Positions 9,401 to 18,367 are shown, numbered from the stretch's first letter. The stretch is 52,889 nt of DNA from Nitrospirillum amazonense (GCF_007828035.1 NZ_VITV01000021.1:1-52889); one strand, 5' to 3'. Notes: generated by a model from the letters alone, not told the origin. A program made the numbers and translations.

Positions 9401-10014
9401 GCACCAAGGAAATCTCGGTGGGTGACTTCACCCGGCTGTTCGCCCCCAACGGCATGTTGGACAACTTCTTCAACAACCACCTGAAGACGCTGGTCGACAC
9501 CTCGGGCGCCAAGTGGCGGTGGACCAAGGTGGGCGACACCGGCCTGGGCATCCCCGACAGCGTGCTGGCCTCCTTCCAGTATGCCGCCCAGATCCGCGAC
9601 GCCTTCTTCCCCGATGGCGGCCAGCAGCCCCGTGTTGCCCTGCAGGTGACGCCGGTGACCCTGGATCCGAAGTCCACCGGCGTGCTGTTCGCCAGCGGCG
9701 GCCAGCAGATCGAATACCAGCATGGGCCGCAGTGGCCGGCTTCGCTCCAGTGGCCGGACAACGACCCCAACGGCGTCAGCCGCGTGGTGTTCGAGGTGAC
9801 CGACGGCCTGCCGCAGAGCGTGCTGAAAAGCGGTCCCTGGTCGCTGTTCCACCTGGTGGACCAGGGCACGGTCACGCCGCTGGGCAGTGACAACTTCCGC
9901 GTCAACTTCACCTCCGGCACCCACAACGCCGGCTTCGAGGTGAAGTCCAGCACCTCGCTCAACCCCTTCATCCTCAAAGAACTGAGGGCGTTCCGTTGTC
10001 CAGTCTCTTTCTGA
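6421..10014 (+). CDS. tssM: TssM (IcmF) membrane-complex ATPase-like protein
   Basis: A 1,197-residue IcmF-family protein of usual length. It has two N-terminal membrane segments (about 25-48 and 60-76) and a cytoplasmic NTPase-like domain with an intact Walker A GPPGSGKT (151-158) and a LLDTAGRY Walker-B-like motif (198-205). A third membrane segment is at about 470-490 (YASAAVILAVLAYAWSTGY). A large periplasmic region follows with the typical IcmF end (DFTRLFAPNGMLDNFFNNHL, VFEVTDG, FRVNFT). TssM spans the envelope and contacts TssJ with its C-terminus and TssL at the inner membrane. The ATG overlaps the tssL stop by four bases. The 1,291-codon open frame on the opposite strand (6049-9924) is a shadow. 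Confidence 0.97.
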   Translation: MNVPSSVYFAQPLISALAQPFRARWVWSLVWAIGFALVIWFFGALVAVGSHRPLEGDLVRLIACCAVFATWAAFNLQVNLKARQTDRRMVHDLTDPSEEEKRRGADAASAEELRLLRDRLQEALSQLRKKAGRKGMGRGYLYQLPWYIMIGPPGSGKTSALLTSGLNFPLSTTIGRDPLKGIGGTRNCDWWFTDEAILLDTAGRYTTQDSDPHQDQAAWLGFLDLLKSYRPRQPVNGAIVVMSLADLMAPDPTERLNHARAIRLRLNELYDRFGLRFPVYMLFTKVDLVPGFVEYFDNLGKSEREQVWGMTFPLDDGAADSPGVVEQFPQELEGLVIRLNERLLERVQQEADIERRGLVFNFPNQVASLSDALLEILTEIFRASPYETRPLLRGSYFTSSVQVGMPIDRTMATIAATFGLDPVRMPANNRQGRSYFLTRLFNEVIFAEAAVVSLNPKVEQRRRRLRIATYASAAVILAVLAYAWSTGYQENKRQVALIDDGLQAYDKAATGIPSQGVTDADLVRVVKPLNILRNLPTGLENNEGVASQWLTFGLYQGDKLKTVHAAVYHRALNGLMLPRLLVRLQDQIRAHEDDDDFVAGALKIYLMLGSRGPLDANAVRQWMVADWAATWPGEANKGLRDDLARHLDSLLTRGSLTPIPLDANLITQSRRSLEKLSPAERVYALVRQHEGISQLPQWRPVDHAGATADHVFTRVSGKPLTEGIPGLYTPEGYKAFQPALSAVIAEVQGQSWVLGDKPAGANAQAQQAAQADDLRERVTQLYYADYIQQWDTMLGDLRIVPLADMQQTIAVLNLVSSPDMPMLKLLKDVAAETQIVPLPGLPKAVPAPGGAAAPAALPTPDAPAGAVAVAQHFQPIADFVTPSNGAPARAEDLVRLLGEAYQELSNVASGPGNGRMAMYTRASHGGAGGPIQMLNNQAAQMPRPVNGWIATITGSASEQSVGGARAQLSNLWGGEVGGFCTRAVNGRYPFAKDSTKEISVGDFTRLFAPNGMLDNFFNNHLKTLVDTSGAKWRWTKVGDTGLGIPDSVLASFQYAAQIRDAFFPDGGQQPRVALQVTPVTLDPKSTGVLFASGGQQIEYQHGPQWPASLQWPDNDPNGVSRVVFEVTDGLPQSVLKSGPWSLFHLVDQGTVTPLGSDNFRVNFTSGTHNAGFEVKSSTSLNPFILKELRAFRCPVSF

Positions 10015-11570
10015 ATGGCGCCGTCTCGGCTCACGAGCCGGGTTTCTTCGGCAAGATCCCGGCGCGGGGGGACTTCGTCTCCCGGCGGCTGGACCCAGCG
10101 ATCGTCCGCCCGCTGGACGAATGGCTGCAGGCGTCGCTCGCCACCAGCCAGCGGCAGATGGGCGAGGCGTGGCTGCCCAGCTACCTGGACACGCCGGTCT
10201 GGCGCTTCGTCCTGGGGCCGGGGGTCTGCGGCGACACGGCCATGGCCGGCGTGCTGATGCCCAGCGTCGACCGGGTCGGGCGCTACTTCCCCCTGGTGCT
10301 GGCGACCCCGCTGCCCGGCTGCGTCGCCCCCATCCGACTGATCGAAAGCGGTCGCGCCTGGTTCGACAAGGTGGAAGACCTGGCGCTGACCTCGCTGGAC
10401 GACGACTTCAACTTCGACAGCTTCGACCAGGCCGCACGGGTATTGGGCGCGCCGCCTTACGACACCACGCGCGGGCCTGCGGAGAGCAGCGCTTTCCGTG
10501 TCGGGCTGGCCAACAACGGCGGCGCCAACGGCCGGGGTGCCCTGGGCAGCGCCTATGCCGAACTGCTGGACCAGGTGCTGATCGGCTTCAACAACCGCTT
10601 CAGCCTGTGGTGGACCACCGGGTCGGACAAGGTGGCGTCTTCGCTGCTGATCTCGCCCGGCCTGCCGGCGCCGCAGAATTACGCCGCCTTCCTGGACGGA
10701 CGTTGGGAGCGCTGGGGCTGGGAACGCCCGGCCGACACGGCGCTGCACCTGGCGGACGAGGAACTGCCCATCCTGCTGCTGCGGCCCGTGGTGGCGCTGC
10801 CCAGCCACGGCCGTACCCATCCCGGCACCCGCCGCACCATCAACCAGGACGCCCTGCTGCTGCGGCCCGACCTCGGCCTGTGGTGCGTCGCCGACGGCCT
10901 GGGCGGCCATTCGGCGGGCGAGGTGGCCAGCGCCCTGACCGTGAAGGCGCTGGATGCGGTGATGCCGCCCCTGTCCTACGGCGGCTTCGTGGAAGAGGTG
11001 CGCGAGGCCCTGGTCGAGGCCAACGACAAGCTGCGGGCCCAAGCCGCCACCCTGGGCGACCAGGCGCTGATCGCCTCCACCGCCGTGGTGCTGCTGATCT
11101 ACGCCAACCGCTTCAATTGCCTGTGGGTGGGCGACAGCCGCATCTACCTGCTGCGCGACGGCCGGCTGCGCCAGCTGACCACCGACCACGTGGCTGCCGG
11201 CATCAACCAGCAGCAGCGGGCCACCATGCTGGTCACCCGTGCCGTGGGCGCCGCCGACACGCTGGAGATCGACATGGTGCAGGACGTCGTCCAGCCCGGC
11301 GACCGCTTCCTGCTGTGCAGCGACGGCGTCACCAAGGTGCTGAGTGAGACGGAGATCGCCACGCTGATGCGGGGAATGCCTCCGCGCGAGACGGTGGACG
11401 CCCTGGTGGAAAACATCCTGGTCAGCGGCGCGCCCGACAACCTGACCGCCGTCATCGTCGATGTGCCGGAAAGCGATCATCCGGTGGCGGAGGCCGCCAT
11501 GCAGGCCACGGCCGTGCCGGTGGCGCACTCGCCGGCGCTTGAAGATGTGCGCCAAGGGGGTGCGGAATGA
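9996..11570 (+). CDS. tagF-pppA: TagF-PppA fusion: T6SS repressor domain plus PP2C phosphatase
   Basis: A 524-residue two-domain protein. The N-terminal TagF (ImpM) domain, about residues 10-230, starts with the family motif GFFGKIPARGDFVSRRL. From about residue 270 a PP2C-type Ser/Thr phosphatase follows with the metal-binding set intact: NQD (D285), ADGLGGH (D300-G301), CSDG (D443) and DN (481-482). PppA reverses the kinase signal on the FHA protein, and TagF restrains assembly independently; a fusion joins both brakes. TagF-PppA fusions are known in Agrobacterium. The start is a TTG at 9996, inside the tssM end (19-bp overlap), with GAGGG eight bases upstream. The ATG at 10015 is in another frame. 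Confidence 0.93.
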   Translation: MSSLFLNGAVSAHEPGFFGKIPARGDFVSRRLDPAIVRPLDEWLQASLATSQRQMGEAWLPSYLDTPVWRFVLGPGVCGDTAMAGVLMPSVDRVGRYFPLVLATPLPGCVAPIRLIESGRAWFDKVEDLALTSLDDDFNFDSFDQAARVLGAPPYDTTRGPAESSAFRVGLANNGGANGRGALGSAYAELLDQVLIGFNNRFSLWWTTGSDKVASSLLISPGLPAPQNYAAFLDGRWERWGWERPADTALHLADEELPILLLRPVVALPSHGRTHPGTRRTINQDALLLRPDLGLWCVADGLGGHSAGEVASALTVKALDAVMPPLSYGGFVEEVREALVEANDKLRAQAATLGDQALIASTAVVLLIYANRFNCLWVGDSRIYLLRDGRLRQLTTDHVAAGINQQQRATMLVTRAVGAADTLEIDMVQDVVQPGDRFLLCSDGVTKVLSETEIATLMRGMPPRETVDALVENILVSGAPDNLTAVIVDVPESDHPVAEAAMQATAVPVAHSPALEDVRQGGAE

Positions 11571-12853
11571 GCCAGGCCGCCGTCCTGACCAACCCCGGCG
11601 CCATCGTGGCGAATGAGGAGCCGCAGCAGCCGGACGAGATGACCTCGCTGCTGATGAGCCCAGAGACGCCGGATGAACTGACCCGCTTCGCTCCGGCCGA
11701 GCTGACCGAGGTCATGGTGGCGCCGGACGTTGCTGCGCCGAACGCCGCCCCGGTGGTGCCGACGCGCGAGGTGGTGGAAAGCCAGGTGGCGGGCTTCATC
11801 GCCGGTGTCCGGGCGCAGGCGCACCGCGCCGGCCTGGACGAGGTCGCCTCGCTGGACCTGCTGAGCGGCGCCCGCGCCGCGCTGGACCGTCACATCCAGG
11901 CCGCGCAGCGCCCTTGGGAGGATGGACCAGAGCCTGCGGCCAGCACCGCGCCGGCGGCCAAGGCCGATCCCACCGGCTGGTCGGTGGCGCCGGGCAGCAC
12001 CATGCTGAACACCTTCATCGTGCGCACCCTGCTGGCACGCGGCGGGATGGGCGAGATCTACCGGGTGCGCCATCGCGACCTGAAAACCGACCAGGCCATC
12101 AAGGTCATCATTCCGGAATATCGGGACGACGCCAAGATCGTGGGCTTGTTCCATGAGGAAGGCCGCCTGCTGCAGCGCATCCGCCATGACGCCGTGGTGA
12201 GCTGCGCCGGCCTGTACCGCGACGGCGACGGCCGGTCCATGCTGGTGCTGGAGTATATCGACGGCCAATCGCTGTCCTACTTCCTGCGGCGCGGGCCTTT
12301 GGGCCTGACGGCACTGGAGGCCCTGCTGCGCCGTCTGGCGGCGGGTCTGACGGCGGTGCACGCCGCCGGCATCGTCCACCGTGACGTCAGCCCCGACAAC
12401 ATCCTGCTGCCCGGCGACAATCCGGCGGCGGCCAAGCTGATCGATTTCGGCGTGGCGCGGGAAATGCGCAACGGCGTCACCCCGCGCGACGGACTGGATT
12501 TCGCCGGCAAGTTCTCCTTTGCCTCGCCCGAGCAGCTGGGCATGCACGGCGGCGCCATCGGCGTTGCGTCCGACATCTACAGCCTGGGCCTGGTCATCGT
12601 CGCCGCCGCGCGCGGCGAGAAGCTGGCCATGGGCCAGACGGTGGAGGAGGCGACGGCCGCCCGCCGCCAGGTCCCCGACATCAGCGCCGTGCCCGACCGT
12701 CTGCGCGGTCTGGTGGAGGGCATGCTGCAGCCCGATCCCAAGCGCCGGCCCACCGACCTGAACACGTTGCTGCGGGCGCTGGACGCCAACAGCGGTTCCT
12801 CGGCCAAGGGCGGCTTCTGGGGCCGGCTATGGCCGTCGCGGAAAGGTGCATGA
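11567..12853 (+). CDS. ppkA: PpkA/TagE-type Ser/Thr protein kinase
   Basis: A 428-residue Hanks-type kinase. About 140 N-terminal residues of variable acidic sequence precede the kinase domain. That domain has a glycine loop ARGGMGEIY (about 157-165), the ATP lysine in QAIKVI (K179), catalytic HRDVSPDN (D273) and DFG (293-295), and SPEQ in place of APE. No membrane helix or periplasmic sensor domain follows the kinase, so unlike the Pseudomonas PpkA it looks cytosolic and ends soon after the catalytic domain. The ATG overlaps the tagF-pppA stop. Kinase, phosphatase and FHA target all lie in one operon, giving a complete threonine-phosphorylation switch. Confidence 0.92.
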   Translation: MSQAAVLTNPGAIVANEEPQQPDEMTSLLMSPETPDELTRFAPAELTEVMVAPDVAAPNAAPVVPTREVVESQVAGFIAGVRAQAHRAGLDEVASLDLLSGARAALDRHIQAAQRPWEDGPEPAASTAPAAKADPTGWSVAPGSTMLNTFIVRTLLARGGMGEIYRVRHRDLKTDQAIKVIIPEYRDDAKIVGLFHEEGRLLQRIRHDAVVSCAGLYRDGDGRSMLVLEYIDGQSLSYFLRRGPLGLTALEALLRRLAAGLTAVHAAGIVHRDVSPDNILLPGDNPAAAKLIDFGVAREMRNGVTPRDGLDFAGKFSFASPEQLGMHGGAIGVASDIYSLGLVIVAAARGEKLAMGQTVEEATAARRQVPDISAVPDRLRGLVEGMLQPDPKRRPTDLNTLLRALDANSGSSAKGGFWGRLWPSRKGA

Positions 12854-13995
12854 TGGACAACGGCGCTATCCTGTCCTCCGGCCTGTCCCCCGGCGTCCTG
12901 GATCTTCCCGTTCTGCTGGCCCCCATCCCCGGCGACCAGCCCTGCGGGCCTGACCTGCGCGTGCACAACGGCGGCGATGCCGCCTATTTCCAGCTGAAGG
13001 ATCTGCGTGCCACCGCCCGCGCCATCGAGCGGCGGGCGGATTCCGAGGATGAGGCCCAGACCTCCCTGGCGGAGTGGCAGCGTATCCAGGACCTGGCGCG
13101 CAGTGTCCTGGCCCAGCGCACCAAGGACATCGAGGTCGCCGTTTGGCTGACAGAGGCCGCCGTGCGGCTGGAGGGTTTCGCCGGTCTGGCCGATGGTTTC
13201 CGCCTGCTGGCCGGCTTGGTGGAGCAGTATTGGGACGGCGTCCATCCCCAGCCGGACGAGGACGGTATCGCGGTCCGCCTGGCGCCGATCGGCGGCCTTA
13301 ACGGCCATGGGGCGGAGGGCACGCTGATCCAGCCCATCCGCAAGGTGCCGCTGCTGCGCGAGGACCAGCCCATCGCCTACTGGCACTACGCCCTGGCCCA
13401 GCGCGCCAGCCAGACGCCGGACACGCGCAGCCGCCCGGGCCGCACCCCGCCGCCCACGCTGGACGCCTTGTCCCAGCGCATGAGCCAGGTGCCGGCGGCC
13501 CGCAACCGGGCGCTGCTGGCCGACATCCGCGCCTGCCGCCAGGCCTTCCGCGACCTGGATCGGCTGCTGACCGAACGGGCGGGCGCCGACGCCCCGCCTA
13601 CCTCCACCATCACCCACATCCTGGAGGAGGTGGAGGACGCGGTGGTGTTCCTGACCGGCCTGTCGGCCAAGGAAGAGGTGGAGGAGGCCGCCGTGCCCGA
13701 CGTCATCCTGCATTCCGCCACCGGCGCCCCCGTCGTGGACGAGGCGGCGGCGCCCCAGCGGCCGGCCAAGGGCATCACCAGCCGGGAAGAGGCGCTGACC
13801 CTGTTGGCGGAGATCGGCCAGTACTTCCGCCGCACCGAACCCCATTCACCCCTGTCCTACACCATCGAGGACCTGGTTCGGCGCGGCCGCATGCCGCTGC
13901 CCGAACTGTTGGCCGAGCTGCTGGCGGACGCGGGTGCCCGCAACACCCTGCTGACCACCGCCGGCATCCGGCCGGTGCAGGGCAACGGACAGTAA
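12850..13995 (+). CDS. tssA: TssA (ImpA) cap/assembly protein
   Basis: A 381-residue protein. The N-terminal ImpA domain begins with the hallmark LLAPIPGDQPCGPDLR (22-37), then helices with LAEWQRIQDLARSVLAQRTKDIEVAVWLTEA. Its end has the TssA1-type C-terminal motif: SREEALTLLAEIGQYFRRTEPHSP. TssA primes baseplate assembly and caps the growing sheath/tube. I chose the ATG at 12850, which overlaps the kinase stop and follows GAAAGG. Another ATG follows at once at 12853, and an upstream ATG at 12829 would overlap the kinase by 25 bp. It is the last gene before a 76-bp gap. Confidence 0.92.
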   Translation: MMDNGAILSSGLSPGVLDLPVLLAPIPGDQPCGPDLRVHNGGDAAYFQLKDLRATARAIERRADSEDEAQTSLAEWQRIQDLARSVLAQRTKDIEVAVWLTEAAVRLEGFAGLADGFRLLAGLVEQYWDGVHPQPDEDGIAVRLAPIGGLNGHGAEGTLIQPIRKVPLLREDQPIAYWHYALAQRASQTPDTRSRPGRTPPPTLDALSQRMSQVPAARNRALLADIRACRQAFRDLDRLLTERAGADAPPTSTITHILEEVEDAVVFLTGLSAKEEVEEAAVPDVILHSATGAPVVDEAAAPQRPAKGITSREEALTLLAEIGQYFRRTEPHSPLSYTIEDLVRRGRMPLPELLAELLADAGARNTLLTTAGIRPVQGNGQ

Positions 13996-14071
13996 GACAC
14001 TGATGAGAAATCGTTTTTGTTTCGGGGTAACCCCAGACGACATGCAGCAACCCATGGGTAGGAGAAGGTAG
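13996..14071 (+). promoter_or_regulatory. Short gap between tssA and tssB with strong ribosome site
   Basis: This 76-bp gap contains an AT-rich patch (AAATCGTTTTTGTTTC) and a small GGGG-TAA-CCCC repeat. It ends in GGTAGGAGAAGGTAG directly before the tssB ATG. A secondary promoter or an mRNA-processing site for the highly expressed sheath genes is possible but not shown. Confidence 0.35.
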
Positions 14072-14581
14072 ATGGCCAGCGTTCATGACAAGCTCGAGCG
14101 GGTTCGCAAGCCGCGCGTGCACATCAAATACGAGGTCGAAACCGATGGGGCGATGGTCGAGAAGGAGCTGCCCTTCGTGGTCGGCGTGCTCGGCGATTTC
14201 TCCGGCGACCCGACGGATGACCTGAAGCCGCTGAAGGACCGCAAGTTCATCCAGATCGACCGCGACAACTTCAACGAAATCCTGGCGCGCATGAAGCCGT
14301 CGCTGTCGTTGCGCGTGCGGAACGAGCTGGAGGACGACGGCAGCGAGATGGCCGTGGAGCTGAAGTTCTCCTCGCTGGAGGACATGGAGCCCGGCCAGAT
14401 CGTCCGCCAGGTGCCGGCGCTGCGCAAGCTCTTGGAGACGCGCAACCAGCTGCGCGACCTGCTGACCAAGGCCGACCGCTCGACCCAGCTGGAAGACCTG
14501 CTGGAATCCATTCTTCAGGACGACACTCAGCTGCGCAAGCTGTCGCAGCAGCTGGGCGCCACCGCCGAGGAGGTGAAGTGA
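14072..14581 (+). CDS. tssB: TssB sheath small subunit (VipA)
   Basis: A 169-residue protein with the standard TssB pattern: [12 protein letters not shown] near the start, [13 protein letters not shown] (about 31-43), [20 protein letters not shown], and helices ending in a TssC-interacting tail. With TssC it forms the contractile sheath around the Hcp tube. The start has a strong AGGAGA ribosome site. The stop overlaps the tssC ATG by one base, fitting the coupled synthesis expected for subunits that co-fold. Confidence 0.97.
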   Translation: MASVHDKLERVRKPRVHIKYEVETDGAMVEKELPFVVGVLGDFSGDPTDDLKPLKDRKFIQIDRDNFNEILARMKPSLSLRVRNELEDDGSEMAVELKFSSLEDMEPGQIVRQVPALRKLLETRNQLRDLLTKADRSTQLEDLLESILQDDTQLRKLSQQLGATAEEVK

Positions 14582-16074
14582 TGACCGATACCCTGACCGT
14601 TTCCCGCGAAGAAGCCGCGGCCGGCACCGTCGAAGGCCTCTCCCTGCTGGACCAGGCCATCGGCGCCACCAAGCAGACCGAGCCGGCGCGCGTGCAGGAA
14701 CTGCTGCGCACCCTGACGGAAGAGGCGCTGGGCGGCACCGTCACCTACAGCCGCAACCTGACCCAGACGCTGACCGCGGCGGTGAAGGCCATCGACGCCA
14801 AGCTGTCCAAGCAGCTAGCCGCCATCATGCACCACCCGGAATTCCTGAAGCTGGAAGGCAGCTGGCGCGGCCTGCACCACCTGGTCATGAACACCGAGAC
14901 CAGCGCCAACCTGAAGATCCGCGTGCTGAACGTGCGCAAGCGCGAACTGGCGAAGGATCTGGCCAAGGCGGTGGAGTTCGACCAGAGCGAGCTGTTCAAG
15001 AAGCTCTACGAGAACGAGTTCGGCACGCCCGGCGGTGAGCCCTACGGCATGCTGATCGGTGACTATGAGTTCACCAACCACCCCGAGGATGTGCAGATGC
15101 TGTCCAGCATCTCCAGCATCGCGGCGGCGGCCTTCGCCCCCTTCGTCTCCGCCGCTAGCCCCAAGCTGTTCGGCTTCCAGGATTACCAGGAGCTGGCCAA
15201 GCCCCGCGACCTGGAGAAGATCTTCGAGACGGCGGAATACGCGCAGTGGCGCAGCTTCCGCGACAGCGAGGACAGCCGCTTCACCACGCTGACCCTGCCG
15301 CGCGTACTGGCGCGCCTGCCTTACGGCGCCGCCACCCTCAGCGTCGACGACTTCAATTTCGAGGAAGCCCCCCTGGACCCCTCGGGCAAGTCGCTGGCGC
15401 TGGAGCACAACGAATATTGCTGGATGAACGCGGCCTACGTCCTGGGCTCGCGCGCCACCGAGGCCTTCGCCAAGTACGGCTGGTGCACGGCCATCCGCGG
15501 CGCCGAGGGCGGCGGCAAGGTGGAAACCCTGCCCACCCACGTCTTCGTCAGCGATGACGGCGACCCCGACCAGAAGTGCCCGACGGAGATCGGCATCACC
15601 GACCGCCGCGACGCCGAGCTGGGCAAGCTGGGCTTCCTGCCCCTCTGCCATTACAAGAACACCGACTATGCCGTGTTCTTCGGCGCCCAGACGGTGCAGA
15701 AGCCCAAGAAGTACGACCGCCCGGACGCCACGGCCAACGCCGCCATCTCCGCCCGGCTGCCGTACATGATGGCCACGTCCCGCTTCGCCCATTACCTGAA
15801 GGTGATGGCGCGCGACAAGATCGGCTCCTTCCTTGAGGTCGAGGATTGCGAGGCCTGGCTGAACCGCTGGATCAACAATTACGTCAACGCCAACGAGGGC
15901 GCCGGCCAGGAAATGAAGGCCGCCTACCCGCTGCGCGAGGCTAAGATCACGGTGAAGGAAATCCCGGGCAAGCCCGGTTCCTATAACGCCATCGCCTGGT
16001 TGCGGCCCTGGTTGCAGATGGAGGAACTGACGACCTCGCTGCGCATGGTGGCACGGATACCGAGCAAGCTCTGA
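14581..16074 (+). CDS. tssC: TssC sheath large subunit (VipB)
   Basis: A 497-residue protein, the canonical TssC length. Landmarks are [57 protein letters not shown], the [12 protein letters not shown] stretch and the conserved end [20 protein letters not shown]. The ATG at 14581 shares one base with the tssB stop and has GAGGAGG upstream; a GTG one codon earlier is less likely. The stop overlaps the start of a second TssC-like gene. Confidence 0.97.
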   Translation: MTDTLTVSREEAAAGTVEGLSLLDQAIGATKQTEPARVQELLRTLTEEALGGTVTYSRNLTQTLTAAVKAIDAKLSKQLAAIMHHPEFLKLEGSWRGLHHLVMNTETSANLKIRVLNVRKRELAKDLAKAVEFDQSELFKKLYENEFGTPGGEPYGMLIGDYEFTNHPEDVQMLSSISSIAAAAFAPFVSAASPKLFGFQDYQELAKPRDLEKIFETAEYAQWRSFRDSEDSRFTTLTLPRVLARLPYGAATLSVDDFNFEEAPLDPSGKSLALEHNEYCWMNAAYVLGSRATEAFAKYGWCTAIRGAEGGGKVETLPTHVFVSDDGDPDQKCPTEIGITDRRDAELGKLGFLPLCHYKNTDYAVFFGAQTVQKPKKYDRPDATANAAISARLPYMMATSRFAHYLKVMARDKIGSFLEVEDCEAWLNRWINNYVNANEGAGQEMKAAYPLREAKITVKEIPGKPGSYNAIAWLRPWLQMEELTTSLRMVARIPSKL

Positions 16075-17525
16075 TGCAACAGACCCTTGAGGCGGCAGCC
16101 CCGGGGGTGGAACGACGCATCGACACGACGGAAGGCCGGGCTCCCCGGCCCGACGCGCCCCCGGCTTGGCGGCTGGACCTCAGCCGCCATCCCGACAAGC
16201 GCCTGGTCATCGACCAGCTGATCGCGGCGATCGACGCTCTGCTCACGGCCCAGGTCAACGTCATCCTGCACAATCCCCGCTTCCAGCAGCTGGAGGCGTC
16301 GTGGCGCGGGCTGCTTCAGCTCGTGGAGGCCTCGGCCTCCACCCGCGCCATCAAGATCCGTGTGCTGGACGTGTCCTGGCGCGAACTGTGCCGCGACTTC
16401 GAACGCGCCATCGAGTTCGACCAGAGCCAGCTGTTCACCAAGGTGTACAGCGATGAGTTCGGCACGCCCGGCGGGGAGCCCTTCGGCCTGCTGATCGGCG
16501 ACTACGCCGTGCAGCACCAGCGCGATGCCGACCACCCCACGGACGACGTGGGGACGCTGAAGGCCATCGCCGCCGTGGCGGCCGCGGCCTTCTGCCCTTT
16601 CGTCACCAGCTGCTCCCCCGCGCTGTTCGGGCTGGACAGCTTCGGCGACATGGCCAGCGACGTGGACCTCGCCCGCTCCTTCGAGGGGCATGAGTTCATC
16701 CGCTGGCGGGCCCTGCGTGAGGCGGACGACGCCCGTTTCATCGGTATCGCCCTGCCCCGGGTGATGATGCGGCCGCCTTACCGTCACGACCCCAACCGTA
16801 TCGACGGCTTCCGCTTCATGGAACGCACCGGGCGGCCGGGGGCGGGGGACTACCTGTGGGGCAACGCCGCCTTCGCCTTCGCCACCGTGGTCATGCGCGC
16901 CTTCCACCAGTACGGCTGGTTCGCCGACATCCGGGGCGCGCCGGACGACCTGAACGGCGGCGGCCTGGTGGACCGTTTCCCCGGCCACACCTTCCCCACC
17001 CTGGGTGGGGCCGCGGCGCCGGCCGCACCCCTGGACGTCTACCTGTCCGACCGGCAGGAGAAGCAGTTGAGCGACCTGGGCATCGTGCCCCTGTCGCGGG
17101 TCAGCTACGTCGATGCCTGTGTCTTCTACAGCTGCCAGTCGCTGCATCAGCCCAAGGTCTATGACCGGGCGACGGCCACGTCCAACGCGCGGCTATCGGC
17201 CATGCTGCAGTATGTGCTCTGCGCCTCGCGCTTCGCGCACTACATCAAGATGATCGGCCGGGACAAGATCGGCTCCTTCGCCACGGCGCATGATTTCGAG
17301 GAACATCTGCGCGATTGGCTCAGGGGCTATTGCCTGGCCAACGACGACGCCAGCACCTCGTTCAAGGCCCGCTATCCCCTGCGCGAGGCCGAGGTGCAGG
17401 TTCGCGACATCGCCGGCCGGCCGGGCGCCTTCGGCTGCGTCATCCATCTGAAACCGCATTTCCAGCTCGACGATGTCCAGACCAGCTTCCGCCTGGTCAC
17501 GGAACTCGTCGGCCCGCAGGCCTGA
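16074..17525 (+). CDS. tssC2: Second TssC-like sheath protein (TssC2/ImpD)
   Basis: A 483-residue paralogue of the preceding TssC that matches it block by block: [78 protein letters not shown] and a divergent C-terminus (LKPHFQLDDVQTSFRLV). It differs by an unrelated 50-residue N-terminal arm and a Gly/Ala insertion near TLGGAAAPAAPLDVYLS. Tandem TssC pairs (TssC41/TssC40, ImpC/ImpD) are known in Agrobacterium and Rhizobium; the second copy probably has a specialised role at the sheath end or baseplate, which the sequence does not settle. The start overlaps the tssC stop by one base. Confidence 0.93.
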   Translation: MQQTLEAAAPGVERRIDTTEGRAPRPDAPPAWRLDLSRHPDKRLVIDQLIAAIDALLTAQVNVILHNPRFQQLEASWRGLLQLVEASASTRAIKIRVLDVSWRELCRDFERAIEFDQSQLFTKVYSDEFGTPGGEPFGLLIGDYAVQHQRDADHPTDDVGTLKAIAAVAAAAFCPFVTSCSPALFGLDSFGDMASDVDLARSFEGHEFIRWRALREADDARFIGIALPRVMMRPPYRHDPNRIDGFRFMERTGRPGAGDYLWGNAAFAFATVVMRAFHQYGWFADIRGAPDDLNGGGLVDRFPGHTFPTLGGAAAPAAPLDVYLSDRQEKQLSDLGIVPLSRVSYVDACVFYSCQSLHQPKVYDRATATSNARLSAMLQYVLCASRFAHYIKMIGRDKIGSFATAHDFEEHLRDWLRGYCLANDDASTSFKARYPLREAEVQVRDIAGRPGAFGCVIHLKPHFQLDDVQTSFRLVTELVGPQA

Positions 17526-17539
17526 CGGGAGAGGACCCC

Positions 17540-18364
17540 ATGAGCCAAACCGCCATCACCGACGCCCTGGAGGCCGGCGACCTGTTCGGCGCCTTGTCCG
17601 CCGCCACCGCGCATGTGCAGAAGGCGCCCACCGACACCGGTACCCGCTATCTGCTGGCGGAGATCCTGTGCGTGGCGGGACAGCTGGAGCGGGCGGACAA
17701 TCAGCTGTCCGTCGTGCTGAACCAGGACCCCGGCTCCATGGTGCCGGTCTCGCTGCTGCGTCAGCTGATCCGGGCGGAGACGGCGCGCCAGGATTGGTAC
17801 CGCGAGGGTCGTCCGCCGGAATTCCTGACCGACATCACCGCCGCCGCCCGCCTGCATCTGGAGGCGGGCGTGAAGGCCCGTGCCGGGGACGCGCAGGGGG
17901 CCGCCGCCACGCTGGCGGAGGCGGAGACGCTGCGCCGAGCCCCCACCGGCCAGCACAAGGGTGCCGCCTTCACCGACTTCCGCGACCTGGACGACACCTG
18001 CGGCGGCCTGCTGGAGATGCTGAGCGCCGATGGCAAGTATTTCTGGGTGGACGCTGACGAGGTTCTGGGCCTGGATTTTGCGCCGCCCAAGCGCCTGTCC
18101 GACCTGATCTGGCGGCCCGTGCGCCTGACCCTGCGCGACGGCACGGCCGGCAGCCTGTACATGCCTATGATTTACGCCAGCGCGGGGGCCGATGGCCTGG
18201 CCGACCAGCACCGGCTGGGCCGCCTGACGGATTGGGTGGATCGGCACGGCGCCATCCTGGGGCGGGGCCAGCGCTGCTTCCTGCTGGGCGACGACGCCGT
18301 GGGTGCGGCCGACCTCACCACCCTGCGCTTCGATGAAACCCAGGCCGATGTGGAGGCGGCGTAA
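17540..18364 (+). CDS. tagJ: TagJ (ImpE) sheath accessory protein
   Basis: A 274-residue ImpE-family protein. The N-terminal half is TPR-like alpha-helical (LAEILCVAGQLERADNQL, AAARLHLEAGVKARAGDAQGA). The C-terminal half carries the family motifs GKYFWVDADEVLGLDFAPPK and DLIWRPVRLTLRDG. TagJ binds the TssB N-terminus and is known to assist ClpV action on contracted sheaths. The ATG at 17540 follows GGGAGAGGA; the frame is open further upstream inside tssC2 but without family sequence. It sits between the TssC pair and tssE, as in Agrobacterium. Confidence 0.92.
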   Translation: MSQTAITDALEAGDLFGALSAATAHVQKAPTDTGTRYLLAEILCVAGQLERADNQLSVVLNQDPGSMVPVSLLRQLIRAETARQDWYREGRPPEFLTDITAAARLHLEAGVKARAGDAQGAAATLAEAETLRRAPTGQHKGAAFTDFRDLDDTCGGLLEMLSADGKYFWVDADEVLGLDFAPPKRLSDLIWRPVRLTLRDGTAGSLYMPMIYASAGADGLADQHRLGRLTDWVDRHGAILGRGQRCFLLGDDAVGAADLTTLRFDETQADVEAA

Positions 18365-18367
18365 GCC

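Noticed and set aside
6049-9924. A 1,291-codon open frame on the minus strand opposite tssM
   Set aside because: It is antisense to an unmistakable TssM. High third-position G/C keeps stop codons out of the opposite strand, and the translation is Gly/Ala/Arg/His-rich without any family motif.
10015-10257. An ATG-started frame at the beginning of tagF-pppA
   Set aside because: It is out of frame with the TagF motif GFFGKIPARGDFV. The TTG at 9996 with its GAGGG ribosome site gives the correct protein.
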